The notes under the pieces: generated by a model
What the model was told of the DNA's origin: nothing
Seen by the model: only the letters and a program-made list of their open reading frames with translations
The model's database searches: none
Position numbers and translations under genes: made by a program
Assembly: GCA_044375105.1 (NCBI GenBank)
Contig: JBILNK010000029.1
Location: forward strand, 1-31,550
Direction: 5' to 3'
Length of the DNA stretch: 31,550 bases
Origin: JBIKLM01 sp044375105
Lineage (GTDB): Bacteria > Planctomycetota > UBA1135 > GCA-002686595
Shown: piece after piece, positions 23,801-31,489 of the stretch
How positions within the stretch are numbered: position 1 is the stretch's first letter
Layout of the letters: each line of letters starts with the position of its first letter

Positions 23801-26433
23801 CCGAGGCCGCGGGCCAGCGCCTGAGCGCCGCGGTCGAGCGCTTCGAGCTTTCCCCCAGCGACGGCGAGCCGGTGGCTCTGGCTTTCGAGTCCCTGTCTCT
23901 GGCGGCCTTGGCGCGCTCCGGCGGCGAGGCCCCGGGCGTCGAGGGCCTGGAGCTGGCGCTGAGCGGCGTCGAGCTGGCCGCGCGCCGCTCGACCGACGGG
24001 GCCCTGCACCTGCTCGGGCTGGCGCTGGCCCCGCCGGCGCGCTCCGCGGACGCACCGGCTGGAGCCGAAAGCGGCGCGCTCCCGAGCGGGCCCGGGGCGC
24101 CGCCGCAGGCCGCCGAGCCGTCCGCGACCTCGTCGACGCCGCTGGCTCCCGAGGCCGCAACGCCTCCGGAGACCGCCGTGGCCGACCAAGCGAGCCCCGC
24201 CTCGAGCCCGCAGGCGCGCGCTCCGACCGAAGCGGCCCCGCCGCCCGCGCGCGCACGGCGCGCGATCCCCGTGGTGCAGCTCGAGCGCTTCGACCTGGAG
24301 CTGGCGCGCCTCGAGTTCCTCGACGAGAGCGCCAGCGAGCCCGCGCCCTTGGCGCTTCGCCTGCGCCTCTCCACTCCGCGGCCCCTCCGGCTGCTCGACC
24401 CGCTGCCCGAGCGCATCGAAGCCTTCGAGCTGACCCTGGACGGCCGGCTCGAGCCGGGCCTCGAACGCCTCGGATTCACCCTGCGCGCCGAGCCTTTCGA
24501 GCTCGATCCCTGGGCCGAATTCCAGTTCGGTTTCGACGGCTTGCACGCCGGCGAGCTGGCCCGGCTGGCACCGGCCTGGTTCGAGGGCCTCGACCCGAGC
24601 GCCCTTTCGGACGCCAGCTTCGGCTTCAAGGCGCGCGCCGAATTGGACCTGCCGCGGCGCGAGATTCTGGATTTCGACGTTTCTTCGGGTCTGTCCGCGA
24701 ATCTGCGCGTCGACGGGCTGGCCCTGCGCGGCGAGCCCGCGGGCCCGGCCCTGGTGGGCCTCGAGCGCCTGGAGGTCGAAGGGCTGCGCTATTTGCCGGC
24801 CAACGGCGATCTGAGCCTGCGTTCGGTCGAGCTGGCGCGGCCCGCCGGGCGGGTGCGCGTGCTGCCGGAGGGCTTGCAGGTGGCCGGATTGACCCTGCTG
24901 GCCGAGGCCAAGCCCGCCGCTCTGGCCTCCGATCCGCAGGGCGTCGCCCCCGCCGCGGCTGCGCCCGCGACCGAAGTCCCGCCGGCGGCCGAGCCAGGCG
25001 CCGAGCCCCCGACCAACGCCGCGGAACCGGCCCCCGACCGGCGCCGGGGCGACATCAGCATCGGGCAATTCCTGGTCAGCGGCCTGGACTTCGAATTCGA
25101 GGATCGCACCGGCGAACGCCCGCTGACGCTGCCCTTCAACCAGCTCGAGGTCGACGTGCGCGGCCTGAGCACACGGGCGCTGCGCGAAGCCCTGCCGCTG
25201 CGCTTCAACTTCTTCCTGGGCGCCGGCGAGGTCGAGCTGCGTCGGCGCCAGCGCGCCAGCTCGCTGCTCGCCGGGGTCGTCGGCGCCGCCGGCCGCGCGG
25301 TGGCCGGGGCCAAGGACGCAGTGCAGTATGAGCGGCGGCCTCTGATGCAGGAGATCAGCGCCGTGGGGCGTTTGACCCTGCATCCCGCGCCGGAGGGGCT
25401 GGTGCGCCTCGACGTGGCCGGGCTCGAGCTGCCGGCCTTTTATGGCCTGGCCCAGCGGGCCGGCGTCGAGATCGACGATGGCGTGCTCGACCTCAAGCTG
25501 CGCACCCGTCTCGAGGGCCAGGAGGGCCTGAAGGTCGAGACCCGCGCGACCTTCACCGACCTGTCCCTGTCCGAGCCCGCGGACGGACCGATCGCGCGCT
25601 ATCTCAAGCTGCCCGCGCCGCTCGATTCGGTGATCTTCCTGCTCAAGGACGAAGGTGGCGAGCTGTCCTTGCCGGCCTCGTTCTCGAGCGGCCGCGACGG
25701 CCTCAGCGCCTCGACCTTGGCCTCCACCGCGGTCGCGACCCTCGGCCAGGTGATCGCCAGCGCGGTCGCCAGCTCGCCCCTGCGGGTGGCGGGCACCGTC
25801 ACGGGTCTGTTCGGCTTGGGCGGTGCGGACGAGCCCAAACCGATCGAGGTGCGCACCCTCGAGTTTCCCGCGGGCTGGGCCGAGCTCGATGCGGAGCAGC
25901 GGCTGGAGCTGGCCCAAATCGCACGGCGGCTGCGCGCGGACAAGCGGCTGCGGGCCGTGTTCACCCACGAGTTCGGCAGCGGCGACTGGCAGCGCGCAGC
26001 GCAGCTCGCCAACCCTTCGCGCGAGCAGGCCGAGGCCCTGGCGCGTCAGCTGCGCCAGCGCCGGGACGCCCTCGAGCAGCGCCGCGAGGCGCTGGCCTCC
26101 GAGGCGCGCGCGGCGACCTTGCTCGGGCTCTTCAGCGAGTCCGAAGAGGCCCGCGAGCGGCTTTTGGCCCTCGATCTCGAACGGCAGACGGCGGAGTTGG
26201 CCCTCGATCGGCTCTACGCGCTGCTGCGGCCGGGCGCCGAGGCGCGCGCCGAAGCGCGCACGCGCGAGGCGGCCTTGGCGGTGGCCGAGTCGCGTCTCGA
26301 GGCCCTCTACGCCGAGATGCTTGCCGAGGGGGTTCCGCGGCCTGACGAGCGGCTCGAGTTCCGCCCGCCGCGGGCCAGCGCCGAAGGCGGTGAAATCGGC
26401 CGGGTGCGCATCGAGCTGCGGCCGACGAAGTGA
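20884..26433 (+). CDS. Giant AsmA-like/DUF748 envelope protein with repeated modules
   Basis: An 1849-residue protein with one N-terminal membrane helix (about 15-33, 'WLALPIVLLRLALPWL') and a huge periplasmic region. 'LEARLGDLDLGLLGGRLSLR' is the usual opening of DUF748/AsmA-type proteins. The body consists of about six modules of 220-270 residues. Each ends with a Gly-Leu motif such as 'DAQGGLHLLGLHLLPP' or 'STDGALHLLGLALAPP'. An Ala/Pro-rich linker then leads to a beta-strand motif such as 'LRLERFELDGLRLDWRD'. The strand motifs begin near 21405, 22065, 22745, 23455, 24275 and 25055. The C-terminus has an OmpA-like stretch ('FPAGWAELDAEQRLELAQIA') and a long coiled coil. Family members shape the outer membrane, and AsmA-like proteins are proposed lipid bridges; I infer that role here. 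It is coupled to the upstream lipoprotein by ATGA overlap. Confidence 0.9.
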   Translation: MTAAPPPRRGRWLRRLAWLALPIVLLRLALPWLAEPGLNLLLEPRGLEARLGDLDLGLLGGRLSLRDLSVRERSPHATRAGRLADPADELLRLHLLELDLDLSALFGGRLRAHQVQLDGLDLALARDPAGAWNFERSLGAAAAGEPAPPPDAKVEAADEAGERSGPIELALPFEVTFLRVQRVAVDLRDELQNPPLEERLRFELNVDDLGSRRRPARVEVLLSARDGLDRLRCDLRGTSAGAEADLSGEFDLARLDLARYAAWLTPLGIEASAARPLSGRGRFSAEVRAARADLSECRAALSIGPLELFAGDQPVLGLGSAEAQIAALFGPRLEIQRAALGDLLARAELDPAGRPSFAGLVFVPAPGGAGQPAQASMPAPAPSRVAPSAGRTLALGELSIGAGTIELLDRSWAEPRRLALELVGASLTSVELPGRGGPSPFALELASPGLFESLRVQGALDLGPHPGAELELELQGFAPQAAAPYLAAAGLRSTWRAGELRLRLSAESRADGAGPQRTGLRLAELEWIDRAEDGADPVQRLRLGELAVEGLSAGSDGALDVAALRLDGLALEARRDAAGALAVLGFEQSNEPAPPRAAPLAAAPAASAPAAGRLAQEPPGITIQSIEVGAVELAFDDQASPGAPRLATAPLALTGRGLTLFGGRPCAGEIAFELGLAGLFERLSVVASLQPPSAGQGLGLSGRFDLSGLDYAALRPLLAEAGVQPEQAPAALAGEFGAALWGLGERLAVEARLAGLQWRSGERTAAALGELTWSGARFGSEELSLGRLRVADGRLEIERDAQGGLHLLGLHLLPPEAAQSTPAADGAAAAGPAAATPAPSTPVASAPADGPAGAPPLRLERFELDGLRLDWRDRALPAPVDLGLELSAWLQGFSSRPEDPPASFDLGLSLAPDAGRLSLAGNLASAGGSVALDAFLDGRGLELAPLSGYLPEGVLSEWQRGRLQGRLSARLTPEAAGQRLSAAVERFELSPSDGEPVALAFESLSLAALARSGGEAPGVEGLELALSGVELAARRSTDGALHLLGLALAPPARSADAPAGAESGALPSGPGAPPQAAEPSATSSTPLAPEAATPPETAVADQASPASSPQARAPTEAAPPPARARRAIPVVQLERFDLELARLEFLDESASEPAPLALRLRLSTPRPLRLLDPLPERIEAFELTLDGRLEPGLERLGFTLRAEPFELDPWAEFQFGFDGLHAGELARLAPAWFEGLDPSALSDASFGFKARAELDLPRREILDFDVSSGLSANLRVDGLALRGEPAGPALVGLERLEVEGLRYLPANGDLSLRSVELARPAGRVRVLPEGLQVAGLTLLAEAKPAALASDPQGVAPAAAAPATEVPPAAEPGAEPPTNAAEPAPDRRRGDISIGQFLVSGLDFEFEDRTGERPLTLPFNQLEVDVRGLSTRALREALPLRFNFFLGAGEVELRRRQRASSLLAGVVGAAGRAVAGAKDAVQYERRPLMQEISAVGRLTLHPAPEGLVRLDVAGLELPAFYGLAQRAGVEIDDGVLDLKLRTRLEGQEGLKVETRATFTDLSLSEPADGPIARYLKLPAPLDSVIFLLKDEGGELSLPASFSSGRDGLSASTLASTAVATLGQVIASAVASSPLRVAGTVTGLFGLGGADEPKPIEVRTLEFPAGWAELDAEQRLELAQIARRLRADKRLRAVFTHEFGSGDWQRAAQLANPSREQAEALARQLRQRRDALEQRREALASEARAATLLGLFSESEEARERLLALDLERQTAELALDRLYALLRPGAEARAEARTREAALAVAESRLEALYAEMLAEGVPRPDERLEFRPPRASAEGGEIGRVRIELRPTK

Positions 26434-26436
26434 CCC

Positions 26437-26466
26437 GCGCCGGCCGGGCGCAGGCGCGGCCGGCGC
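26437..26466 (+). terminator. Hairpin three bases after the DUF748 stop
   Basis: GCGCCGGCC at 26437-26445 pairs perfectly with 26458-26466 across a 12-base loop. It lies three bases after the stop codon at 26431-26433. A TTTT follows only about 15 bases further on, too far for a classical intrinsic terminator. It probably ends the lipoprotein/DUF748 transcript and may serve the converging MFS gene too. Confidence 0.5.
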
Positions 26467-26538
26467 TCACGGCGCTCGCTTTTCGAGTGCGGATGAGCAC
26501 GCCAGCGCAGCGCGTCCGGCGCTTCGCGGCGTCGCCGC

Positions 26539-27861
26539 TCAAGCCCCGCCGCTGGGCCCGGCTTCCGCGGCCTCCACGGCGCTGCGGCGCTGCTTGGCGC
26601 GCCGGCCCAGCGCCAGCGTCAGGCCGGCCCACAGGGCGGCCGGCAGCAGACCGAGCAGGCTCAGCTGGGACAGGGCGGTGCCGAGCACGAGCACGCGCTG
26701 GATGGCCCAGGCCCCGGCCGCATCGGCGCCGCGATAGACCGCCGTGTCGATGAAGTTCTTGGCGCGGTATTTCTGCTCGCGGGGCACCAGCGTGAACAAA
26801 TACTCGCGGGTCGGCTTGGCCAGGCCGTGGGCGATCGTGCGGCTGCCCACGTCGAACAGCGTGTAGAGCACCAGAACCTGCGGCGAATTGGTGTGGATCG
26901 CCCACCAGAGGCCCACCAGACCGATCGCCGCCCACAGGGGCTGGACCAGCAGGGTGCGCCCCACGCCGATGCGCTCCAGCAGCCAGGCGTTGAGGAACAG
27001 CTGGCCAGCCAAGGTGAAGTAGCTGGTGTATTTGTTGAGATCGGCCAGGAACGAACCGCGCGCTTCGCGGCTGGCGATCTGGTCCTGCAGCAGCTCCGAT
27101 TGCAGCTGGTAGTAGATCGAGCCGTTGAGGCTGGTCAAGCTGACGCAGGCCACGATGGCCAAGAGGTACGGCGAGCGGAACACGACCGCGATGCCTTCGA
27201 GCACCCCGCCCTCGACGCGCTGCTCCCGGGCTCCGGCCGCCAGCGGACCGACGCCGCCCGCCAGCAGGCCCGTTTGGCTGACCTCGCGGTCGAGGCGCAG
27301 CATGCCCTGGCGGGCGCCTTCGAGCAGCAGCAGCGCCAGCACCACCAGGGCCTCGATCGAGAGGCTCTCGCGGAAGCTGCTGACCAGCTGAGAGGTCGCG
27401 ATCGTGCCCAGCGTGCCGCAGGCGGCCACCGGGCCGAACAGCCGTTCCGCCGAGCCGGCGCGCAGCAGGTCGCTGGCGAAACTCCAGAACACGCTGACCA
27501 CGAACAGGCTGTAGACCGAACAGAAGATGTAGAAGCACAGCTCCAGGGGCCCGCGCCAGGCCTCGGGGCCATAGCGCAGCAGGCCCGCTTGCAGCGCCAG
27601 GGCCAACCCGAACAGGCCCAGGGTGCCCCCCAGGAAGCGGCGCCGGGGCAGGCGCGCGACCGCCCAGCCGAACAGGGGCGAGGCCAGCAGCATGACCACG
27701 AACACCGCCGTCCACAGCCAGGGGATCTTGCGGGGATCGACCGTGGCGATCTCGTCCCGCAGGGGCCTCAGGACATACCAGGAGCCGAGGATCAGGAAGT
27801 GGATCGTGCCCAGCCAGGTCAGCAGGCGACGGGGAGCGGGGGGGGCGAAGGCGGTCACCAT
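26539..27861 (-). CDS. MFS transporter of the ATP/ADP-translocase-like group
   Basis: A 440-residue polytopic inner-membrane protein with about 12 hydrophobic segments. The first helix ends in 'SWYVLRPLRDEIA' (about 27-40), and 'VYSLFVVSVFWSFASDLL' followed by 'RLFGPVAACGTLGTI' is the characteristic second signature. This pattern is shared by a group of MFS proteins often described as ATP/ADP-translocase-like, found in free-living bacteria, whose substrates are unproven. 'DVGSRTIAHGLAKPTREYLF' and 'KYRAKNFIDTAVYRGAD' mark the second half. The C-terminus is a short Arg/Ala-rich tail. The start is a clear ATG with no strong Shine-Dalgarno. It is divergent from the Tat-exported epimerase with only 91 bases between them, so the two may share control. 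Nucleotide exchange should not be assumed. Confidence 0.85.
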   Translation of the reverse strand: MVTAFAPPAPRRLLTWLGTIHFLILGSWYVLRPLRDEIATVDPRKIPWLWTAVFVVMLLASPLFGWAVARLPRRRFLGGTLGLFGLALALQAGLLRYGPEAWRGPLELCFYIFCSVYSLFVVSVFWSFASDLLRAGSAERLFGPVAACGTLGTIATSQLVSSFRESLSIEALVVLALLLLEGARQGMLRLDREVSQTGLLAGGVGPLAAGAREQRVEGGVLEGIAVVFRSPYLLAIVACVSLTSLNGSIYYQLQSELLQDQIASREARGSFLADLNKYTSYFTLAGQLFLNAWLLERIGVGRTLLVQPLWAAIGLVGLWWAIHTNSPQVLVLYTLFDVGSRTIAHGLAKPTREYLFTLVPREQKYRAKNFIDTAVYRGADAAGAWAIQRVLVLGTALSQLSLLGLLPAALWAGLTLALGRRAKQRRSAVEAAEAGPSGGA

Positions 27862-27952
27862 CGGCGGCGGGAAGCGCCGCGGCAGCGGCGAGATTTCAGG
27901 AATATGCCCGTTGGAGCCGCGATAGGGGCTCGTCTTTTCCCGGACCTACCCC

Positions 27953-29143
27953 ATGCTCAACCGCCGACATCTGCTCTCCGGAGCCGGGGCGCTGCTCACC
28001 AGCGCGGGTGCTCTGGCCAGCGCCGCCGCCGCATCCCACTCCTCCACGGGTTCCAGCCGGCGCGCGGACGCCCAGCCGCAGCCTTCCGGAGACTCCGCCG
28101 ACGGGCGTTCGGAAGCCCCGAGCCTGCTGGTGCTCGGCGGGACCGGATTCCTGGGCCCCGCGGTCGTGGATGCCGCCTTGGCGCGCGGCCTGCGGGTGAC
28201 CCTGTTCAACCGCGGCAAGACCAACGCCGACCTGTACCCCGAGCTCGAAAAGCTGTACGGCGACCGCGACCCCGACAAGGGCGAGGGGCTCAAGGCTTTG
28301 GAAGGCGCGCGGCGCTTCGACTTCGTGGTCGACACCTCGAGCTATCTGCCCCGGCTGACCCGCGCCGTCTGCCAGCTGCTGTCCGGCCGGATCCGGCGCT
28401 ACGCCCTGATCTCGACCGTTTCGGTCTATCCGGACCTGTCGATCGTCGGTCTCGAGGAGGGCGCTGAACTCGCCAAGCTCGCCGACCCGGCCGACGAGAC
28501 GCTCGACAACAGCACCTACGGGGGGCTCAAGGCGCTTTGCGAAGCTGCGGCCGAGGAGGTGCTCCCGGGTCAGGTGCTGCACCTGCGCCCCGGTTTGATC
28601 GTGGGGCCCCGGGACCCCACGGATCGTTTCACCTACTGGCCGGCCCGTATCCAGCAGGGCGGCGAGGTACTGCTGCCCGGCGATGGGCAGGATCCGGTGC
28701 AGTGGATCGATGCGCGCGACCTGGCCGAATTCACCCTGGACTCGCTGCTGGCCGAGCGCAGCGGCGCCTACAACCTGGTCGGACCCCACTACGGCGCCAC
28801 CATGGCCGATCTGGCCCACGGCTGCCGCGCGGTGACCACCAGCGATGCGCGCTTCACCTATGTGTCCGCCGAGCGCTGCGCCCAATTGGGGCTCAATCCC
28901 TGGGGCGAGCTGCCGGTTTGGGCTGCCCGCGGCACCGAGCTGGCCGGCATCAACGCGGTCTCGAACGCCAAGGCGGTCGCGGCCGGATTCCGCACCCGCT
29001 CCCTGGCGGATACGGCCCAGGCCACCCTGGACTATTGGAACGGCCTGCCCGACGAGCGCCGCGCCAAGCTGCGCGCCGGCATGAGCCGCGAGGCGGAGGC
29101 CAAGGCGCTCGCCGCCGCGGCAGAGAAGCCGAGCGGGCAGTGA
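27953..29143 (+). CDS. Tat-exported NAD-dependent epimerase/dehydratase-like protein
   Basis: A 396-residue extended short-chain dehydrogenase/reductase. 'LNRRHLLSGAGALLTSAGA' is a twin-arginine signal, followed by a Ser/Ala-rich spacer to about residue 55. The Rossmann fold starts 'SLLVLGGTGFLGPAVVDAAL' with GGTGFLG at 62-68. 'ISTVSVYP' (153-160) supplies the active-site Ser/Thr region and Tyr189/Lys193 in 'YGGLK' form the YxxxK pair. 'GPRDPTDRFTYWPARIQQGG' and 'QWIDARDLAEFTLDSLLA' are typical of isoflavone-reductase-like or epimerase-type members. Catalytic residues are intact. Most such enzymes are cytoplasmic; export by Tat would allow folding with bound NAD(P) first, as in the Gfo/Idh-type glucose-fructose oxidoreductase. 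The substrate is unknown, though sugar-related chemistry is plausible. It converges with the M1 peptidase across a 17-bp hairpin. Confidence 0.9.
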   Translation: MLNRRHLLSGAGALLTSAGALASAAAASHSSTGSSRRADAQPQPSGDSADGRSEAPSLLVLGGTGFLGPAVVDAALARGLRVTLFNRGKTNADLYPELEKLYGDRDPDKGEGLKALEGARRFDFVVDTSSYLPRLTRAVCQLLSGRIRRYALISTVSVYPDLSIVGLEEGAELAKLADPADETLDNSTYGGLKALCEAAAEEVLPGQVLHLRPGLIVGPRDPTDRFTYWPARIQQGGEVLLPGDGQDPVQWIDARDLAEFTLDSLLAERSGAYNLVGPHYGATMADLAHGCRAVTTSDARFTYVSAERCAQLGLNPWGELPVWAARGTELAGINAVSNAKAVAAGFRTRSLADTAQATLDYWNGLPDERRAKLRAGMSREAEAKALAAAAEKPSGQ

Positions 29144-29230
29144 TCGCGCGGGGGGGGCGCCGGGCGGACAAGCGCCGCCCGCCGGATCCGCCCGCGATCC
29201 CCCTTGGACCTGTCTCTGGGCGGGTCTCGC

Positions 29231-29267
29231 GCGCCGGGCTGCGCCGCTTGGCGGCGCAGCCCGGCGC
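29231..29267. terminator. 17-bp perfect hairpin between convergent genes
   Basis: GCGCCGGGCTGCGCCGC at 29231-29247 pairs perfectly with 29251-29267 across a TTG loop. It lies 13 bases beyond the stop of the M1 peptidase gene and 87 bases beyond the epimerase stop. There is no T-run. A second 7-bp stem, 29161-29167 with 29175-29181, is nearer the epimerase stop. This is the strongest hairpin in the window and probably acts on both transcripts. Confidence 0.65.
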
Positions 29268-29280
29268 AGGTGTTCAGAGA

Positions 29281-30978
29281 TCATTCCCCGCGGCGCTTGC
29301 GGGGCGCCTTGGGGATCAGCCTCAGCAGCCAGCCCTCGGGATCCACCTGGTGGTCCTGCCCGCCCAGGTCGATCTCGGCCCCTTCGGCCGGCACCTCGAT
29401 GCGCCGCAGCTCGTCGCCCACCCGGACGGGCACCGGCATGGGGAAGGGCAGCTCGCCCGGCACCTTCCAGGACAGGCGCAGGCTTCCGTCGGCGGCTTCC
29501 GCCAGCAGCTCGGGCAGGGCCGGCTGACGCAGATAGACTTCGAAAAACCAGCCGAGCTCGCGGCCGGTGACCGCTTCGGCGATCGCCAGCAATTCGTCGG
29601 TGGTCGCCAGCCGGCAGGCGCTGCCGTCCTGGCTCGCTTCCAAGGCCGGGTCGGGATAGGCCCAGCGCCGCAGCACACGGGCCATGTCCTCGTCGCCGAG
29701 CAGCCAGCGCAGGCTGTGGCAGACCCACGAGCCCTTGTAGTAGATGTCCCCGCCCGGGGAGCCGCTGTCCCGGCTGGCGAAGTACATCCAGTGCGTGTCG
29801 CGCGGCCCGCGGGGCGCCACCGCGCCGCGGTTCATGATCGGACCGCGATCGAGGCGCATCTTCCGGAAGTAGGCCTCGCGGCCGAACTTCTCCTCCAGGA
29901 ACAAGGCCTGCATGTAGGTGCCGATGCCCTCGTGGATCCAGAAGTCGTTCCAGTCCCGCGCGGTCACCAGGTTGCCCCACCATTCGTGGGCCAGCTCGTG
30001 GTGGTGCAGCCAGTCGTAGTCGAAGTTCTCATCGCCGGCGTAGGCGTTGCCGTAGGCGATGATTGTCTGGTGCTCCATGCCCAGGTGCGGCGTCTCGACC
30101 ACGCCGTACTTGTCGGCTCGGAACGGGTAGGGGCCGCAGGTGCGCTCGAAGAAGGCCAGGTGCTCGACGATCTGGGGCAGGAATCTGCGACCGGCCGCTT
30201 CGTTCTCGGGCAGCACCCAGAAGTCGACCGGCAGGGGGTCGCCGCCGGGCCGCACGAGTTCGCTGGACAGGTGGACGTAGGGCGCGATGTTGAGCGCCAC
30301 GGCGTAATTGGAGATCGGCGTCGAGACGTGCCAGCGCTGGCGCACCCAGCCATCGCGGGCCGGCTCGTCGGCCACCAGCCGGCCGTTGCTGGCGCAGAAC
30401 AGGCCGGCCGGCACGGTCACGGCGATGTCCATGGAGTCGGGCTTGTCCGAGGGGTGGTCCTTGCAGGGCCACCACAGGTCCGCGCCCTCCCCCTGGCAGG
30501 AGGTGGCGATGAACGGCCGGCCGTCGCCGGTCGTTTTCCAGGTGAAGCCGCCGACCCAGGGCGGATTGGGCGCGCGCCGCGGTTGGCCCCCGTAGCGCAC
30601 CGTCAGCGCGAAGCGCGCGCCCGTGGTCAGGGCGGCCAGCGGCACGCGCACCCGCTGCTCGGGCTCGCGTGTGTGCGCAACCGGCTGCCCGTCGAGCTCG
30701 ACAGACGCGATGGCCAGCGTCTCGTCCAGGTCGAAGACCAGCGCGGGCGACGCCGCGAGCAGCGCGGCGTCCATGCGCAATTGCCCGCTGATCTGGCGTG
30801 CCTGCGGGTCGACCTCGAGCTCGAGGGCGTAGTGCAGCACGTCATAGCAAGCCTCCTCCGGCAGCAGCTCGCCCCCGGAGGTGTTCTTGATCGGGCGCGG
30901 CGGGGCTTCCTGCGCCCGCAGCACCGGAAACGAAGCGTCGAGGAGCAGGGCCGCGATCGCTAGGGCAGGGAGGCGCAT
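29281..30978 (-). CDS. Exported M1-family zinc metallopeptidase
   Basis: A 565-residue aminopeptidase-N-like enzyme. 'MRLPALAIAALLLDASFPVL' is a signal peptide, probably cut near residue 22, so the enzyme is periplasmic or secreted. The N-terminal beta domain spans about 40-235. The catalytic domain has the substrate-binding motif 'GMEHQT' (300-305, equivalent of GAMEN), the zinc site 'HHELAHEW' with His327, Glu328 and His331, the third ligand Glu350 in 'WIHEG' (18 residues between His331 and Glu350), and a catalytic Tyr in 'DIYYKGSWV' (413 or 414). The C-terminal helical domain of large aminopeptidases is shortened, with a beta-rich end instead, as in many 550-650-residue bacterial M1 proteins. 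It should release N-terminal residues from peptides. It lies 37 bases downstream of the RNase H-like gene and may share its transcript. Confidence 0.95.
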   Translation of the reverse strand: MRLPALAIAALLLDASFPVLRAQEAPPRPIKNTSGGELLPEEACYDVLHYALELEVDPQARQISGQLRMDAALLAASPALVFDLDETLAIASVELDGQPVAHTREPEQRVRVPLAALTTGARFALTVRYGGQPRRAPNPPWVGGFTWKTTGDGRPFIATSCQGEGADLWWPCKDHPSDKPDSMDIAVTVPAGLFCASNGRLVADEPARDGWVRQRWHVSTPISNYAVALNIAPYVHLSSELVRPGGDPLPVDFWVLPENEAAGRRFLPQIVEHLAFFERTCGPYPFRADKYGVVETPHLGMEHQTIIAYGNAYAGDENFDYDWLHHHELAHEWWGNLVTARDWNDFWIHEGIGTYMQALFLEEKFGREAYFRKMRLDRGPIMNRGAVAPRGPRDTHWMYFASRDSGSPGGDIYYKGSWVCHSLRWLLGDEDMARVLRRWAYPDPALEASQDGSACRLATTDELLAIAEAVTGRELGWFFEVYLRQPALPELLAEAADGSLRLSWKVPGELPFPMPVPVRVGDELRRIEVPAEGAEIDLGGQDHQVDPEGWLLRLIPKAPRKRRGE

Positions 30979-31015
30979 GGCTCCAGCTTAGCCAGCGCCC
31001 GCGTCCCGGGGAGCC

Positions 31016-31489
31016 TCAGGCCGCCCGCACGTGCTTGCCCTTGACCACGTGGTCCGCCACGCAGGTGGCGCACCAGGCGTCGGGCTTGAGCCGCACCTCG
31101 AATCCCGAGCCCCGGCCCATGCCGGCCAGGGAGCGGGCATAGCGCGAGGAGCGGTGGCGCTCGTCGGGGTTGGCGTCGATGTGCACCACGATCGGGCGGC
31201 CCAGATGGCCGCTGATCTCGGTGGCCAACTCGATCGAAAGGTGCGCCTCCCGGAACAGGCGATCGGCCAGCTGGCTCATGCGCTTCTCGCGCAGGCATCG
31301 GTACACCACCCGCCAGCCCTCCCCGGGTCGTTGGATCGCTACCACGCAGACGAAGAAGGTGTGTTCTCCGCGGTTCTTCGAGTCCGCGCCCACGTGCAGG
31401 GACAGGTCCCCGCTGCCCGCCAGCTCCTGCAGCATCCTTGGCAGGTCCGGCACCGGGACTCCCGACAAGCTGTGCCATTCGCTCTGCAT
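31016..31489 (-). CDS. YkuK/DUF458-family RNase H-like protein
   Basis: A 157-residue protein matching the DUF458 (Bacillus YkuK) family, which has a predicted RNase H-like fold. Conserved landmarks are 'HVGADSKN' with Asp36, Glu81 in 'LFREAHLSIELA', 'VVHIDANPDE' with Asp105, and 'GFEVRLKPDAWCATCVADHV' with Asp137 and Asp146. This is an acidic set suited to binding divalent metal in a nuclease, but activity has, to my knowledge, not been established for the family. Length is normal. A purine-rich 'GAAGAGAGGG' just upstream of the ATG may act as ribosome-binding site. In Firmicutes the family is linked to sporulation-era genes; here its neighbour is the M1 peptidase, so context gives little help. 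Confidence 0.9.
   Translation of the reverse strand: MQSEWHSLSGVPVPDLPRMLQELAGSGDLSLHVGADSKNRGEHTFFVCVVAIQRPGEGWRVVYRCLREKRMSQLADRLFREAHLSIELATEISGHLGRPIVVHIDANPDERHRSSRYARSLAGMGRGSGFEVRLKPDAWCATCVADHVVKGKHVRAA

Noticed and set aside
21579..25331. A 1250-codon Arg/Ala/Gly-rich open frame in another plus-strand phase within the DUF748 gene
   Set aside because: Composition-driven shadow. No domain, and it lies wholly inside a convincing gene in another frame.
19612..25968. A 2118-codon open frame on the minus strand opposite the lipoprotein and DUF748 genes
   Set aside because: It is the mirror of a very GC-rich gene with strong third-position G/C. Its translation is monotonous Gln/Ala/Arg/Gly/Glu without any domain, while the plus strand has a signal, family motifs and ATGA coupling.
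28537..30963. An 808-codon plus-strand frame spanning the epimerase 3' end and the M1 peptidase antisense
   Set aside because: It crosses two well-supported genes in wrong phases and through a 17-bp hairpin. The translation lacks domains.
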